From contig CM043964.1 in NCBI GenBank assembly GCA_014529385.2, positions 2,274,997-2,338,996 of the forward strand: a stretch of DNA of 64,000 bases, given 5' to 3'. A program made the position numbers and the translations under genes. The number at the start of each line of letters is the position of its first letter. Position 1 is the first letter of the stretch. Of this stretch, positions 1 through 11,835 are shown in pieces. Under the pieces are notes generated by a model that worked only from the letters and a program-made list of their open reading frames with translations, was not told the DNA's origin and made no database searches. The DNA is from Adiantum capillus-veneris. Taxonomy: Eukaryota; Streptophyta; Polypodiopsida; Polypodiales; Pteridaceae.

Positions 1-904
1 TTTGCTGCATAAAGAGCTGGAGTCGAAGATTATGCATGAGGAAGATGATATGGAAACTTTCCTTGCTAGTGTCAAGGATATCAATGAGCAACTTATTTCT
101 GCAGGTGAAGTTATTTCAGACAGTTCCCTTGTGCAGACTGTTCTTGATGCCTTACCAAATTCCTACCAGACTTTTGCTAGTACTTGGAGACTGATGACCC
201 AAGGAAATCCTGAAGTTGTCAAGTTTGATGCATTATGCACATTGCTGTTGCAAGAGTCATTTTCTAGAAAAAACAGGACTAGGCAGCGTGCAGTTGAATA
301 GGCTTTTATTGCTTCTCAAAGAAAGGGTGGTAACAGCAATGCAGCCACTTCTTATGGTTCTTTTGCTGCGAGTGGCAAAAATCCTGTTCCTAATGCTTTT
401 GCTGGTAGCAAATTCGTCTGGAAATTCTGGTGATAAGGGCAAAAAGAAGATGCGTTGCCATTATTGTAAAGCCAATGATCACTTGATCAAGTCATGTCCT
501 AAGTTGAAGGCCAAAGAGGCTAAGAAGAAAGAGGGTGGTTCCACTGCAAATGCTGGTTCCACTACAAATGCAGCCATCGTTGAGTCTTCTGTGAAAGGAG
601 ATTGTGTTGCTGATGTTGATGCAGAATGGGCTTTTAGCGTAGAGTGCACTTACAATCCTGCTCTCCATGATGCATGCTTGTCAGTTGCTGCAGATTCACA
701 TGTGTGGTATTTCGATAGTGGTGCTACAAAGCACATTACCTCACATCGTGACTTGTTTACCTCTCTCGAGTCTGTCCCTCATGGGAATTCAGTCACTTGT
801 ACCAACAACACCTCTTATCCAGTTCAGGGAGTTGGAAAGATTGTGCTCACTGCTGCTAATGGCAGCTCCTTCACACTTGTTGATGCACTTTGTGTACCTG
901 GGGG
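1..904 (+). pseudogene. C1 gag, zinc knuckle and start of copia protease
   Basis: Gag packages the element RNA; the aspartic protease cleaves the polyprotein. The first 300 bases encode the UBN2-type copia gag core, ending at a TAG at 298-300. A second frame carries a CX2CX4HX4C knuckle (CHYCKANDHLIKSC) near 454-495 and the protease motif WYFDSGATKHIT near 705-740. The frame change near 216-301 is one lesion. The protease stops at about 900, where the sequence jumps into Ty3/gypsy RNase H. The start lies left of the window. Confidence 0.85.
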
Positions 905-910
905 GGCTCA
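895..910. other. Deletion junction: copia protease fused to gypsy RNase H
   Basis: Up to the codons for LCVPG the sequence is copia protease. After a run of G residues it becomes Ty3 RNase H (EFKWTEEC). No LTR, primer site or RT lies between them, so this is a deletion or recombination joint and not a clean insertion edge. The exact base is uncertain because of the G run. Confidence 0.75.
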
Positions 911-2817
911 TTGAATTTAAATGGACTGAAGAGTGTGACCAGGCCTATGAACAATTGAAGAAAACACTAGCAAGTGCTCCGATTTTAAGGACACCTAACT
1001 GGGATGTCATTTTCCATGTGCATATTGCTGCATCAAACTTTCCTATTGGGTGTGTTCTCACTCAGCCAGGAGAACATAAATTGGACTATCCCATTAGCTT
1101 TGCAAGCCGTCAATTGAATGATGCTGAAAGAAACTACACCACTACAGAGCGAGAAGGTTTAGCAATGGTTTATGCAGTAAAAAAATTTTGCTACTACCTT
1201 CTAGCAAACAAGTTTGTATTTTATGTGGATCATCAAGCGTTGATGTATCTGGTAAACAAGCCATGCTCCACAAGAAGAATCACACGATGGTTGTTAATTC
1301 TTCTGGAGTTTGATTTCACGATTGTAGTGAGACCCGGTAAAAGGCACGTCATGGATGATCATTTGTCTCGCATACCCAATGGTGAAGCCCCTACAGGAGT
1401 TGATGATGAATTACCCGATACTTCCCTATTCATAGTTGAGACTATGCCTGAATGGAGTGAGAACATTGCTAACTTTTTAGTTAATGGTTTTCCACCCGAG
1501 GAACTTCGTAAGGATATCGCTCGAAGGCTAGTAAAAGAATGTGAACCCTATTGTTTGATTGCCGGAACTCTGTATAGACTAGGCAAGGACGATATTCTTA
1601 GGCATTGTGCTCGCGAGGATGAATATTTGTATATCTTGCAAGAAGCACATATGGGCATAGCAGGAGGACATTTTTCAGGAGACCTGACTGCTAGAAAGGT
1701 GCTGCAATCAGGCTATTGGTGGCCAACTTTATTTAAGGATGCATCACTTTTTACAAAAGGGTGTGATGAGTGCCAACGTTACAAGACCACACAGCGCAAA
1801 GACATAATGCCCTTATATCCTATTAAAGTAACCCAACCATTTGAAAAATGGGGCTTAGACTTTGTAGGTCCAATTAGTCCCGCAGCTCGCAACACTCAAT
1901 CTTGATATATTCTAGTTGCTACGGACTATGTAACAAAGTGGGCTGAAGCTAAGGCTTCACAAAAAGCTGACGCGAGGACAACAGCTAAGTTTCTTTTTGA
2001 GAACATTATCACAAGATTTGGTTGCCCTTTTGAAATTGTTAGTGATAATGGTACCCATTTTATAAATGAGGTAATAAGAGAGCTTACCACGACCTTTATG
2101 ATATCCCACCATAAGTCTACACCTTATTACCCGCAAGCTAATGGACAAGCCGAGAGCACCAACAAGACTCTAATCTCTATTTTAACCAAGACGGTAGAAG
2201 CTCATCGCACTGATTGGGATTTGAAGTTGACATCTGCTCTATGGGCTGATCGTACTGCTTATAAAGTGGCTATTAATTGTACGCCATTCAAAATGGTATA
2301 CGGCCAAGAAGCGGTTATGCCTTGGGAGTTTGTCATTCCTAGTCTTAGGGTAGCTTCGCAGGAAGGATGGAATGGTAACCCCTTAACCGAGCGTTTGTAT
2401 ATCTTAGAAAAACTAGACGAAGAGAGACAGTTGGCTATGCAAAATGCTCTTGTGGAAAAGGATAGGAGAAAGAAGTGGTTTGATCGCCATGTGAAGGATA
2501 AGGACATCAAAGTTGGTGATAAAGTCCTTATGTATGGAGTACGTAAAGAGAAGAAAAAGTTGAAATATGCTGGTAAAGGACCATATAGAGTATGTGAAAT
2601 TACCCCACAAGGTACCCTTCGTGTGGAAACTCTTGATGGAGTTGAAACCATTGGATTCCTCAATGGGAGTAAATTCAAAAGATATTATGATCCTTTAAGC
2701 CAAGAAGAACTATGGGCCATTCATCAAAAGAAGTCCGCCAAAGCACAAACCGAGTTAAACAAGATACAAGCTCAAGCTGAGGCTAAGGAGCGACAACAAC
2801 GTATAAGACAAAAATGA
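907..2817 (+). pseudogene. A: pol fragment, RNase H and integrase
   Basis: RNase H degrades the RNA strand during reverse transcription; integrase inserts the cDNA. RNase H spans about 910-1370, with TTTEREGLAMVYA and YVDHQAL intact, but the first catalytic Asp is replaced (HIAAS where G2 has HIDAS). The integrase zinc-binding domain is near 1640-1790 (GGHF, CDECQ). The core has GLDFVGP, VSDNGTHF and GQAESTNK, which supply the D, D and E. One in-frame TGA at 1903-1905 interrupts it, plausibly a CGA that decayed. The ORF ends with the usual basic C-terminal domain (KGPYRVCEI) and a stop at 2815-2817. Confidence 0.85.
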
Positions 2818-3180
2818 GAGGCTAACCTTGGAGTCACAAATGCATTCCACGTGGAAATCGAAGAGGATGGGTTGGCCTCTGACACACCTCTACGATACCC
2901 TAGTGAGTTAAATAGTGCCTACGGAAAAGTGCTATATAACGCCTTATTGGACACGGGTGCTAAATATAATTTGCTATCCTATGGGGTGTGGTGTCAGTTA
3001 GGGAAGCCACCTCTATCTGAGAGTATTATCCAAGTCAAGGGTGTCAACAAGAAAAAAACTACGGTTTTTGGAATCTGGCACACTTCTGTCAGTTATGACA
3101 ATATAAACCTAGGCCGCACATGGATGATAGCCACCAAATGCACTATTGATTGGGGGACTGGGGGTGTTACAACGCAAAAA
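2818..3180 (+). pseudogene. A: retropepsin-like domain downstream of integrase (AP2)
   Basis: This lies in the same frame as integrase, separated by a single stop. It carries ALLDTGAKYNLLSYG, a typical retropepsin catalytic loop, a flap-like VKGVNKKKTTVFG, and LGRTW followed by TIDW. The LGxxW...DW spacing matches the G1 and G2 copies (LGQPW...DW). Ty3 elements normally carry their only protease before RT, so the position is unusual. Whether it is an active protease, a duplicated copy or a structural domain is not known; the catalytic Asp is present. Confidence 0.7.
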
Positions 3181-4011
3181 CCAACTCTTAGCCCTACCAC
3201 TCAAGCCATAGTCCCTGAGATATTTCCTAAGGAATTAAAACCCAAGACATTGCATGTCCAGGAGGTTGAACCATACGTCCCCATAGCCCAACTCTCTAGA
3301 GCTTCAACTGATGTAGTTGAAAGAAAGCTTGAGACACACAAAAACCATCCTAATATAAAAGAGAAAACATACAAGGGGGTCCCTAAAGCTTCTGTAGTGA
3401 GCATGGTTGATGCAAAAAAACTGAAACCTCATAAGAACCGTCCCACTCACTCCAAGAAATGTAAAGAAACGTTGCGTTGGATTCCTAAATGACCATTGGA
3501 AGCCCAAGGATACTATGAAGGAAATGATCAAATCTGGGTGCCCAAACGTAAAGTGTACTCTTACCTGTCACCTGGCCCATGTAAACCCAATCCTGTGGCT
3601 CCAAAACAAATTGAAAATCGAGGAAAGAAAAAAATCATGGAATGTTACACACCCGCTCTAGAGCTAGTTTGGGTACCAAAGAAAGAACGATTTGTTCCAC
3701 CTAGCTCAGGAACAGGGAAATCAAATGAAGCTTCTTGCTCTTCATGTAGTTCCTATACACAAATAGAAGCTCCGACACAACCTCCACCTACCACTGTACA
3801 TATCCATACAAGCACGAAAGAGTTTGCACCTCCCGGGGTAAGTTCACCACCTACAACAATGTTGCAAATAAAATCATGGGAGAGTACCTTACCACCCTTG
3901 CAACTAGATGAAACGCATAGGGCAGTCGAAAACTATTGGTTAAAGCCTTCACCCATAACAACTTGGAACAATTGGTTTCAAAAGGTGACGACCTCATTCC
4001 AAAAGGTATGA
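3181..4011 (+). pseudogene. A: WxPK-repeat tail after AP2
   Basis: A polar, Lys/Pro-rich stretch continues in frame from AP2 and is interrupted by a TGA at 3490-3492. It holds repeated aromatic-proline motifs: RWIPK, IWVPKRK and VWVPKKE. Two near-copies of a Lys/His-rich unit (HKNHPNIKEK and HKNRPTHSKK) sit near 3340 and 3430. Function is unknown. The same motif type follows AP2 in G1 and G2, so this is a shared module and not random read-through. Confidence 0.6.
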
Positions 4012-4018
4012 TCTACCC

Positions 4019-4032
4019 AAGGAAGGGGGGAG
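4019..4032 (+). promoter_or_regulatory. A: internal polypurine tract
   Basis: AAGGAAGGGGGGAG is followed by TGTTTGC. It looks like a plus-strand primer site, but a second tract (5931-5944) precedes the better-supported LTR. The position just after the tail matches internal tracts in G1 and G2. Alternatively this could be the true LTR edge, with the segment to 5930 belonging to the LTR or to another element. Confidence 0.55.
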
Positions 4033-4110
4033 TGTTTGCTAACATCAATCATTCACTCGCTCCCCTCTCAACCTTCCTCCCCGACCTCTCAATTCCAATC
4101 TTAGGGAATG

Positions 4111-4120
4111 TATATATATA
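4111..4120 (+). promoter_or_regulatory. Possible TATA box upstream of accessory ORF
   Basis: TATATATATA lies about 80 bases after the internal purine tract and about 170 bases before the ATG of the 140-codon ORF. Spacing suits a pol II promoter, but TATA-like strings are common in AT-rich DNA, so this is only suggestive. Confidence 0.35.
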
Positions 4121-4291
4121 GCCTTATACTCACAAAAAACAAAAATAGTAAAGAGCAAGAGCGACTAGCAACGAGAGAGCACCCTATGAGATCCTACATA
4201 TAAGTCCAAATTCACCGTGTCAATTCAAGCAACACACAAAAACAACTCTTATGTTTTAAAGGCCTAACCAAATCTATCTGTATTGTCAGAA

Positions 4292-4714
4292 ATGGCTACT
4301 TCACCAGAGGCATGCACTTCTATTTTTGATGAAAGGTACCCTTTGTCTTTTCCTCAAGTGTTCTACGTATGTTACCCTATACTTTCTTGCGAATGGGATT
4401 TGATAGAGAGCCTTGCATGTGAGAGAAATTTTGAGGAGTTAGAATGGCTGATACGTCTATGGCTAACTAGTGATCCCTACCTAGTAGCGAATGTGTCTCC
4501 AGTGGCACATGCTTATTCTTTTGCACAAGATGAGTATCCACGCATCGCGAGGTTCTTGATTAGCATGCTTGCACAAGAGGATGATGAAGAGGAACTAATA
4601 GAGACCGAGGAAGACTATGGCCTCACGGACAATGATTTTATTTATCTAGATGATGAGGATAGAGGCCTAGCCTTAGGGTGGCCACCCGGTTTATATAATA
4701 TCCTCTTTCCTTGA
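4292..4714 (+). CDS. A: small acidic accessory ORF, unknown function
   Basis: An intact ORF of 140 residues begins at the ATG in the context AGAAATGGCT. The protein is acidic, especially near residues 95-125 (EDDEEELIETEEDYG), with several Trp and Tyr residues and no evident signal peptide, membrane segment or zinc motif. I do not recognise the family. It lies between the internal purine tract and the 3' LTR, where G1 and G2 carry the unrelated ORF-E. Being open within a decayed element suggests, but does not prove, that it is a real gene of A. Confidence 0.45.
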   Translation: MATSPEACTSIFDERYPLSFPQVFYVCYPILSCEWDLIESLACERNFEELEWLIRLWLTSDPYLVANVSPVAHAYSFAQDEYPRIARFLISMLAQEDDEEELIETEEDYGLTDNDFIYLDDEDRGLALGWPPGLYNILFP

Positions 4715-5930
4715 TTCTAAAAGGGGTGACAGATAGGTAGGTTAGGGGTCTAGATTGTGTTTTGAGTTTGTTTTTTAGGAGTTTTAATTTTTCACACTGA
4801 CATGCCTCCTAGAGGTATAGTGCCTGTTTTTGGATGTGTTAGGTAGGACTTATATGGATCTCCATCCACATGGCTGAGGACATCTGCTTCAACGAAATGA
4901 GCCACTCCATACCTCCAGGTGTACTACTTTCCATGATTCATGTTGGTGGATATGTGTAATTGCTAATAATGATTTTTCATGCTTTGTTTGAGTGCAATAG
5001 TTATGATTGTTATTTGCCATTATAGATGTATAAATTTGTCTTTGCTTAAGTTGATTGAACTCCAGTTTAATCTTATGGATGAGCCTGGAGATTAGGAGAC
5101 CGTGACTTTAGGTTAACTCATTTACTTGACCACTAGGCCTAGCTAATAAAATTATCCGAGTATTTGAGACCTTAGGAATGTTTTAGGCAGAGAAAGCTTG
5201 CTCACATAAACAACAAAAAACACTAGTGCGAATACCAAGGAAATGGAAGCAAAAAAAAAACATAAGTGCCACAAATGAAAAATCTTACGCTGGAAGAGAA
5301 ATCCTGGCTTGAATTGGTACTTCACTCACATGTATTGTCTATGGTACTAGAGTCCTAGAGGTTCCTAGTGTGGGCGCTTTTCCTTGAGAAGCAAAAAACC
5401 CCGTACATACAAAATAAGCACACACGTCACATGATTGTGACCCAAAGTAAAAAAGTATTAAAAATAAAAAATTAAAAAATAAAAAATAAAAAAATAAAGA
5501 AAAATTAAAAGACTTCCATTGAGCGTACAGTTAACATTTCAAGCTTTTGTTTGCAGTTGGCTAATCAAAGCTGAAAAGCATAATTAGGGAATCTTGCATT
5601 TAGATAATCTTCTTAGCTTAGCTAGTACTAGAGTAGTTGTTTTAACCTTAGTCATAGCTAACTAATTGATAGACTCACCCATGAGCTCAGAACTCTTGAT
5701 TAATTAATTTACTCAAAGTGCAATTTATTTGTCCTTAATGGCAGTCTAACATTTCATAAATCTTGCATTTACTCATTTCCACATGTAATTTACATTCCCC
5801 TCATGATTTATGGCAATATAATTCCGCTTTCTAAAACAGTGACTTTGCCTTGCAGATTCAAATCTAGATGCTCTACAACATGGACATACCAAGCTTCAAC
5901 TCAATAGCTTCCGAGGACGGAATCTACATC
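4715..5930 (+). other. A: non-coding 3' spacer
   Basis: No convincing ORF is seen. The stretch is AT-rich, with an A/T-only run near 5448-5511, and has plain unique sequence leading to the 3' purine tract. It probably belongs to the untranslated 3' part of element A. Confidence 0.5.
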
Positions 5931-5944
5931 AGGAAGGGGGGCAA
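5931..5944 (+). promoter_or_regulatory. A: 3' polypurine tract
   Basis: AGGAAGGGGGGCAA directly precedes the TG that starts the LTR. Plant Ty3 elements use such a tract to prime plus-strand synthesis. It resembles the internal tract at 4019-4032. Confidence 0.7.
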
Positions 5945-6614
<670 letters not shown>

Positions 6615-7448
6615 GGAATTTGGATGATACAAAGACAATACGCGTTGGATATGCTTGAGAAGTATGGAATGACAGCGTCGTGCAAACCGGTTGATACACC
6701 TCTTGATCAAAATGTGAAGTTGTTTGATGATGGACATTACATTGAGGATGTCACTATGTATCGCAAGATGGTTGGAAGCCTTATTTACTTGACAATAACA
6801 AGGCCAGATTTGAGTTATGCAGTGGGTGTTGTGAGTCAATTCATGCAAAATCCATGTAAAAGTCATCTTGATGCAGTGAGACGGATTATGAGATATGTGA
6901 AAGCCACTGTCAGTTATGGAATGTTTTATGAAAAGAATGGGAAGCTTTGTCTTTATGGTTACACAGATGCAGATTGGGCAGGATATTTTATGGATAGAAG
7001 ATCTACAAGTGGTTATGCATTTTCCATTGGCAATGGTATGATAAGTTGGAGTAGCAAGAAGCAATCAACTGTAGCATTATCAAGTACAGAAGCTGAATAT
7101 CGTGGAGCAGCTTTGGCAGCATGTGAAGAGTCATGGTTGAGAGTACTTATGGTAGACTTTGGTTTTGACAATCTTGATAGTGTCATTATATATTGTGACA
7201 ATATTAGCAGCATCATGTTGGCAAAGAATCCAGTCTACCATGCTCGCACTAAACACATTGAGGTACATTATCACTTCATTAGAGAAAACGTTTTGGCAAA
7301 TGAGATTGATTTGGTGTATGTGAAGACAAATGATCAAGTTGCGGATATATTCACAAAAGCTCTTGAAAAGGAGAAGTTTTGCTACTTTCGTGAAGCATTG
7401 GGAATCCATCATATGCAAGCCCACTCTGAGCTTGAGGGGGAGTGTTAA
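6615..7448 (+). CDS. C2: copia RT C-terminus and RNase H (open frame, partial)
   Basis: An uninterrupted frame runs from the RT thumb (MIQRQYALDMLEKYGM, PVDTPLDQN) through RNase H to a stop beside the LTR. RNase H motifs are all visible: YTDADWAG, SSTEAEYRGA, IYCDNISS and HARTKHIEVHYHF, then VADIFTKAL. It ends within the purine tract (LEGEC, stop). The 5' part of pol is missing, so it cannot act alone. Compared with C1, fewer lesions suggest a younger insertion. Confidence 0.85.
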   Translation, partial: GIWMIQRQYALDMLEKYGMTASCKPVDTPLDQNVKLFDDGHYIEDVTMYRKMVGSLIYLTITRPDLSYAVGVVSQFMQNPCKSHLDAVRRIMRYVKATVSYGMFYEKNGKLCLYGYTDADWAGYFMDRRSTSGYAFSIGNGMISWSSKKQSTVALSSTEAEYRGAALAACEESWLRVLMVDFGFDNLDSVIIYCDNISSIMLAKNPVYHARTKHIEVHYHFIRENVLANEIDLVYVKTNDQVADIFTKALEKEKFCYFREALGIHHMQAHSELEGEC

Positions 7449-7671
7449 AGAATATGATGTTAAAGAATATGTCCATTGTGCTATGGGCGGCTGGACACTG
7501 ACTATACTATGTTGTAAATATACTTTGGATAATAGTTCAAAAGAGAAGAAGAGAAGAGCAGCTCGTTGAATGGCTGCTGCAGGGTAACGATTGTGTGTGT
7601 GTGTGTCTCGATGTGTGTTGGTGTGTGTGTAGTCTTCTTTCCTACCTTTTCCATCATCTGCGCACTCTACA
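7434..7671 (+). repeat. C2: polypurine tract and 3' LTR
   Basis: GAGGGGGAG (7434-7442) leads into an LTR of about 229 bp starting TGTTAAAG and ending CTACA. A short direct duplication (TTAAAGAATATG) sits at its start and GT-rich sequence near 7590-7630. C1 integrase resumes directly after it. Confidence 0.65.
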
Positions 7672-8380
7672 GTTTGTGGGCCCATGCAAACTCCTTCCTT
7701 GGGTAATTACCTGTACTTCGTGACTTTCATTGATGATTACTCGAGGCATGCATGGGTATTTCCGCTTAAAGTGAACTCAGAAGTTTTTATGTGCTTCAAA
7801 CAATTTTTGGCTATGGCTGAAAATGTATCGAAATGTACTATGGGCACCCTCCGTTCCGATCAAGGGGGGGAGTATATGTGCATTTCTGGCTAGTCGTGGG
7901 ATAAAACACCAAGGTACAGTGCCTTATACACCTCAGCAAAATGGTGTTGCTGAGAGGAAAAACAGGTCACTGACGGAAATGGCACGATGTATGGTCAAAA
8001 GTCAAGCTTTGCCGCATTCTTTTTGGCTTGAGGCCATCATGTGTGCCACTTATGTACTTAACAGGTGTCCTACAAAAGCTTTGCATTCTATTACTCCATA
8101 TGAAGCATGGCATGATAGAAAGCCTTCTATTGAGCACATGCGTGTTTTTGGCTGTTTGGCATATGCTTTGGTGCCACAAGTGCAACGCAAAAAATTGGAT
8201 GATAAGGATGTCAAATGTATTTTTGTTGGTTATAGTGCTGAAAGCAAAGGTTACAGGTTGTATCATCCGCAAAAAAAACGTATTGTGGTTTCACAGGATG
8301 TAGTGTTTGTGGAAGATTCTGTTCAACCCTTGCTGTCATGTACTAGAGACAGTAATGTAATCTCAACAGGACATTTATGA
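7672..8380 (+). pseudogene. C1: copia integrase
   Basis: The copia integrase core begins CGPMQTPSLG, with catalytic Asp in FIDDYSRHAW, Asp in RSDQGGEY, then the Glu in PQQNGVAERKNR. A frameshift occurs in the G run near 7866 (GGEYM). The copia-type C-terminal part follows (RVFGCLAYA, KCIFVGYS). The frame ends at a TGA at 8378-8380. The zinc-binding N-terminus was lost with the middle of C1. Confidence 0.85.
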
Positions 8381-10204
8381 CACTTTGTTGCCTCTTTTCA
8401 GTGGTGGAAATACGAATTTAAGTTCCAATGAGGCAAATGTACAGCCTATGGGGGTTTCTAAAAATGTTACAAATCAGCCTATTACTGATGCAGATGTACA
8501 TGATGTACTTGATGAGGAAAGGGATGAAAATGAGCAGGCTAGAGGTATGCCAAAATGGCTGGTGCACACTTTGCGTGACAGTAAATTGGATGCACCTTTG
8601 TCTAGTCGTACTTGTTCAGGCTCTCACCATGCAGGCTGTGTCTAGTTTACATGATGTTGAGGAGCCTCTCTCTTTTGATGAAGCACATAATTCAAAAAAT
8701 TGGATGGCTGCCATGCAATCAGAATATGATGCACTTATAGAAAATGACACATGGACTTTATGTGATTTGCCTCCTGGAAAAAAGGCCATTGGTACAAAGT
8801 GGGTTTATAAGTTGAAACGCAAGCCGGATGGTGAGATCGATCGCCATAAGGCTCGACTTGTTGCAAAAGGTTATTCACAACAAAAAGGCATAGATTATGA
8901 AGAGACTTTTGCTCCCACTTGTAGTATGACTACTGTACATTTTCTATGTGCATTGGCAGCTCATTTTGGTTGGGATGTACATCAATCAGACATTGTTACT
9001 GCTTTCTTGAATGGTGACGTATTTGAGGAAGTTTATGTAACGCAACCTCGCGTTTTTGTCATAAAAGGACAAGAGGACAAAGTGTGCAGATGTGAGAAGG
9101 CTTTGTATGGGTTGAAGCAATCTCCTCGTGCTTGGTATGAGAAAGCTGACACTCATTTGGTTAAACGAGGCTTTCGTAACAGTCCAACAGAAAGCACATT
9201 GTAGGTAAAGCGTGAGGGTGATGTACTTCTCATTGTGGTTCTTTATGTTGATGATTTGTTGATCACTGGACCAAATGAGAGACATATTGCTGAATTTAAG
9301 GCTGATTTGAATGCTACTTTCAAGATGAAAGATTTGGGGCTGTTGCATCATTATTTGGGTATACAATTTAAGCAGTGTGATGGTGGTATTGCATTGTGTC
9401 AGAAAAGTTACATAGAGACATTGCTATGTGAGTTTGGACTTGAGGATTGCAAACCTATTGCCACTCCCATGGAAACAGGTTTGAAGTTGAGTCTACATGA
9501 TGCTGGTGATCCTGATGATGTCACTCTTTACCAAACTGCTGTTGGCTGCCTCATTTATGTATGCAACACGAGGCCGGATATTCAGTTTGCAGTCTCATAG
9601 GTCAGCAGATTTATGCGTAGCCCAGGGTCTAAGCATTGGCAGGCTGTCAAGAGGATTTTCCACTACCTTAGTGGCACTTTACATCTTGGCTTGTTTTATC
9701 CCAAGGGGGGATCATTGCCGCCAGAATTACATGCTTTTTCGGTCGGACTCAGATTGGGCTGGTTGTTTTGACACGCGAGTGCCCACAAGTGGTTTTTGTT
9801 TCATGCTTGGCAGTTCATGTATATCATGGTTGAGCAAGAAGCAACCTCCTGTGGCCACTTCGAGTTGTGAGGCTGAGTACAGGGCAGTCTTCACAGCTAC
9901 GGTTAAGTATGTATGGCTCAGACGCCTTATGGCTGATTTGGGTGTTGGACAGGACACTACCAACACTATCTACACTGACAGTCAGAGCGCATTGGCAGTT
10001 GCGAGAAACCCAGTTTTTCATGCTCGCACAAAGCACATTGAGGTGCATGACCACTATGTCAGGGAGAGGCTCTCAGCAGGAGAGATCAGCTTGGCTTATG
10101 TGCCAACAGAGGACAACCTTGCAGATCTTTTCACAAAGGCATTGTCTCGTGAGAAGCTTGAAGCTTTCCGCAAAGCTTTGGGCTTACTCCCCTTTGTGGA
10201 CTGA
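8381..10204 (+). pseudogene. C1: copia reverse transcriptase and RNase H
   Basis: After an acidic linker, RT begins near 8690 (NWMAAMQSEYDAL, GTKWVYKLKRKPDG, ARLVAKGYSQ) and contains the catalytic LYVDDLLITG near 9240. Stops lie at 9202-9204 and 9598-9600, and frames shift near 8640. RNase H has FSDSDWAG, SSCEAEYRAV, YTDSQSALAV and RTKHIEVHDH, ending at the stop at 10202-10204. The order integrase before RT is the copia signature. Confidence 0.85.
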
Positions 10205-10270
10205 TCCTGTCCTTAGGGCATGGCACTTCCCTTTACTCATGTGCCAGCTCTCGTTCACCGCATCACTCCA

Positions 10271-10505
10271 GGGGGGATTTGTTACCATATACATGTGGTA
10301 GTGATGTGTGTGAACACACTAGGACCGCCGGGGCATTTTTTCCCTCTTTAGGAGGTTTTTTCCCCGTGCATTGTATATACGCCCATCACTCTAGGGCTAT
10401 CTATCTTTCCATTGCACACTAAGTAACACACTCTCTATTGTGTGCCTTGAGCTTCCTTCATCTTCTCCAAGCTGTGTGTGTTTCTCTGCAACCCTAATTC
10501 CAACA
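10271..10505 (+). repeat. C1: polypurine tract and 3' LTR
   Basis: GGGGGGATT precedes an LTR starting TGTTACC (10280) and ending TTCCAACA (10505), 226 bp. It contains TGTATATACG near 10372, a possible TATA region. G1 integrase sequence follows immediately, giving the insertion edge; TAGGT may be the start of the target duplication, but the other copy is outside the window. Confidence 0.75.
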
Positions 10506-11835
10506 TAGGTAAACATTGCACCTACATGGAGTCAATATATCATTGATTTCTTAGAAACGAGGACATTTCTTGAAAACATAAGAAAAGCACGAAAAAGGGC
10601 TATAGAGCTGGAGGCTCGCGACTATAAGTTAATTGGGAACCAACTCTATAAGAGAGGAAACGACAATCAACTTAGAATGTGTGCAAGTGAAAGTGAATAC
10701 CTTGCTGATTCTAGAAGACGCACATGGAGGCATAAGTGGAGGCCATTTTTCAGGCGATAAGACGATAAAAATTGTCTTAACAGGAATATGGTGGCCTACA
10801 TTACATATGGATGCTGAAGAATTTGTAAAGCATTGTGACACATGTCAGCGCACCAAGGTGCCGATAAAGAAAGATGAGATGCCCCTACAGCCAATGATGG
10901 GAGCAAGGGCATTTGCAAAATGGGGCGTTGATTTTGTGGGGCCTATTTCACCCCCTGCATATTGTACCCATACCCAATATATCATTGTGGCTACGGAATA
11001 TCTCACAAGATGGGCGGAAGCCAAGGCAACACAAAAAGCAGATGCACGAACAACTGCACAATTTTTGTATGAGAATGTCTTTGTACGATACGGGTTACCA
11101 ATAGAAATTGTCAGTGATCGAGGAACACATTTTCTTAATAAAGTCATTGAATATCTGCTAGAGGAATTCATGGTCATACATAGAAAATTTGCTCCATATC
11201 ATCCACAGGCAAATGGACAAGCCGAGGCGACAAATAAAACACTTTGCACAGTTCTCACTAAAATTGTATGCGAGTCAAGAACAGACTGGGATCAATAGCT
11301 ACACTCAACACTATGGGCATACAGGGTAGCTTACAAAACATCAATAGGAACAACACCGTACAACAGGGTGTTTGGCCTAAATGCTATATTACTCATAGAG
11401 TTTTTAATTCCAACTCTACGAGTAGTGAAACGCTTAGAATGGACAGGGCATGAGCTCTCTTCAAGGATAGATGATCTTGAAAAGCTAGATGAACTTCGCT
11501 TACGAGCTGTAGCTTCGATCTATGCATAAAAGAGAAGACAAAAAGAGTTTTTTGACAAGCATGTGCGCACGAAAGAGTTCAAAACAGGTGATTATGTACT
11601 TGTTTATACCTTGAAGCAACATGCCAAGAAACTTAAAAAGCGAGGGATGGGACCCTTTGTGATTAGTGAACTATCACAAAGTGGAGTTGTCAAGCTTGCT
11701 ACATTAGCAGGTGAAGAAATGCCAAATTGGATTAGTGGGTGTCGATTAAAGAAATATCATTTACCACTAACACAGGATATGCTTCAACAAATCCATCAAG
11801 AAAAACAACGGCTGAAGGAGAAACAGAGGGTATGA
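10506..11835 (+). pseudogene. G1: integrase
   Basis: Pre-integrase sequence (WSQYIIDFL, LIGNQLYKRG) leads to the zinc-binding domain (GGHFSGDKT, CDTCQRTK) across frame changes near 10700. The core has GVDFVGP, VSDRGTHF and GQAEATNK, so the D, D and E are intact. Stops are at 11296-11298 and about 11527. The C-terminal basic domain (GDYVLVYTL, KKRGMGPFVI) ends at a TGA at 11833-11835. The 5' side is cut by C1. It is close to the G2 integrase, which identifies the family. Confidence 0.85.

Larger units (their letters stand above)
6615..7671 (+). mobile_element. C2: Ty1/copia 3' fragment
   Basis: It holds the end of RT, complete RNase H, purine tract and 3' LTR of a copia element distinct from C1. 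The left edge is the A LTR at 6614, and the right edge is C1 integrase at 7672. Most likely C2 inserted into C1 and A inserted into C2, with the left parts of both later deleted. Confidence 0.75.
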
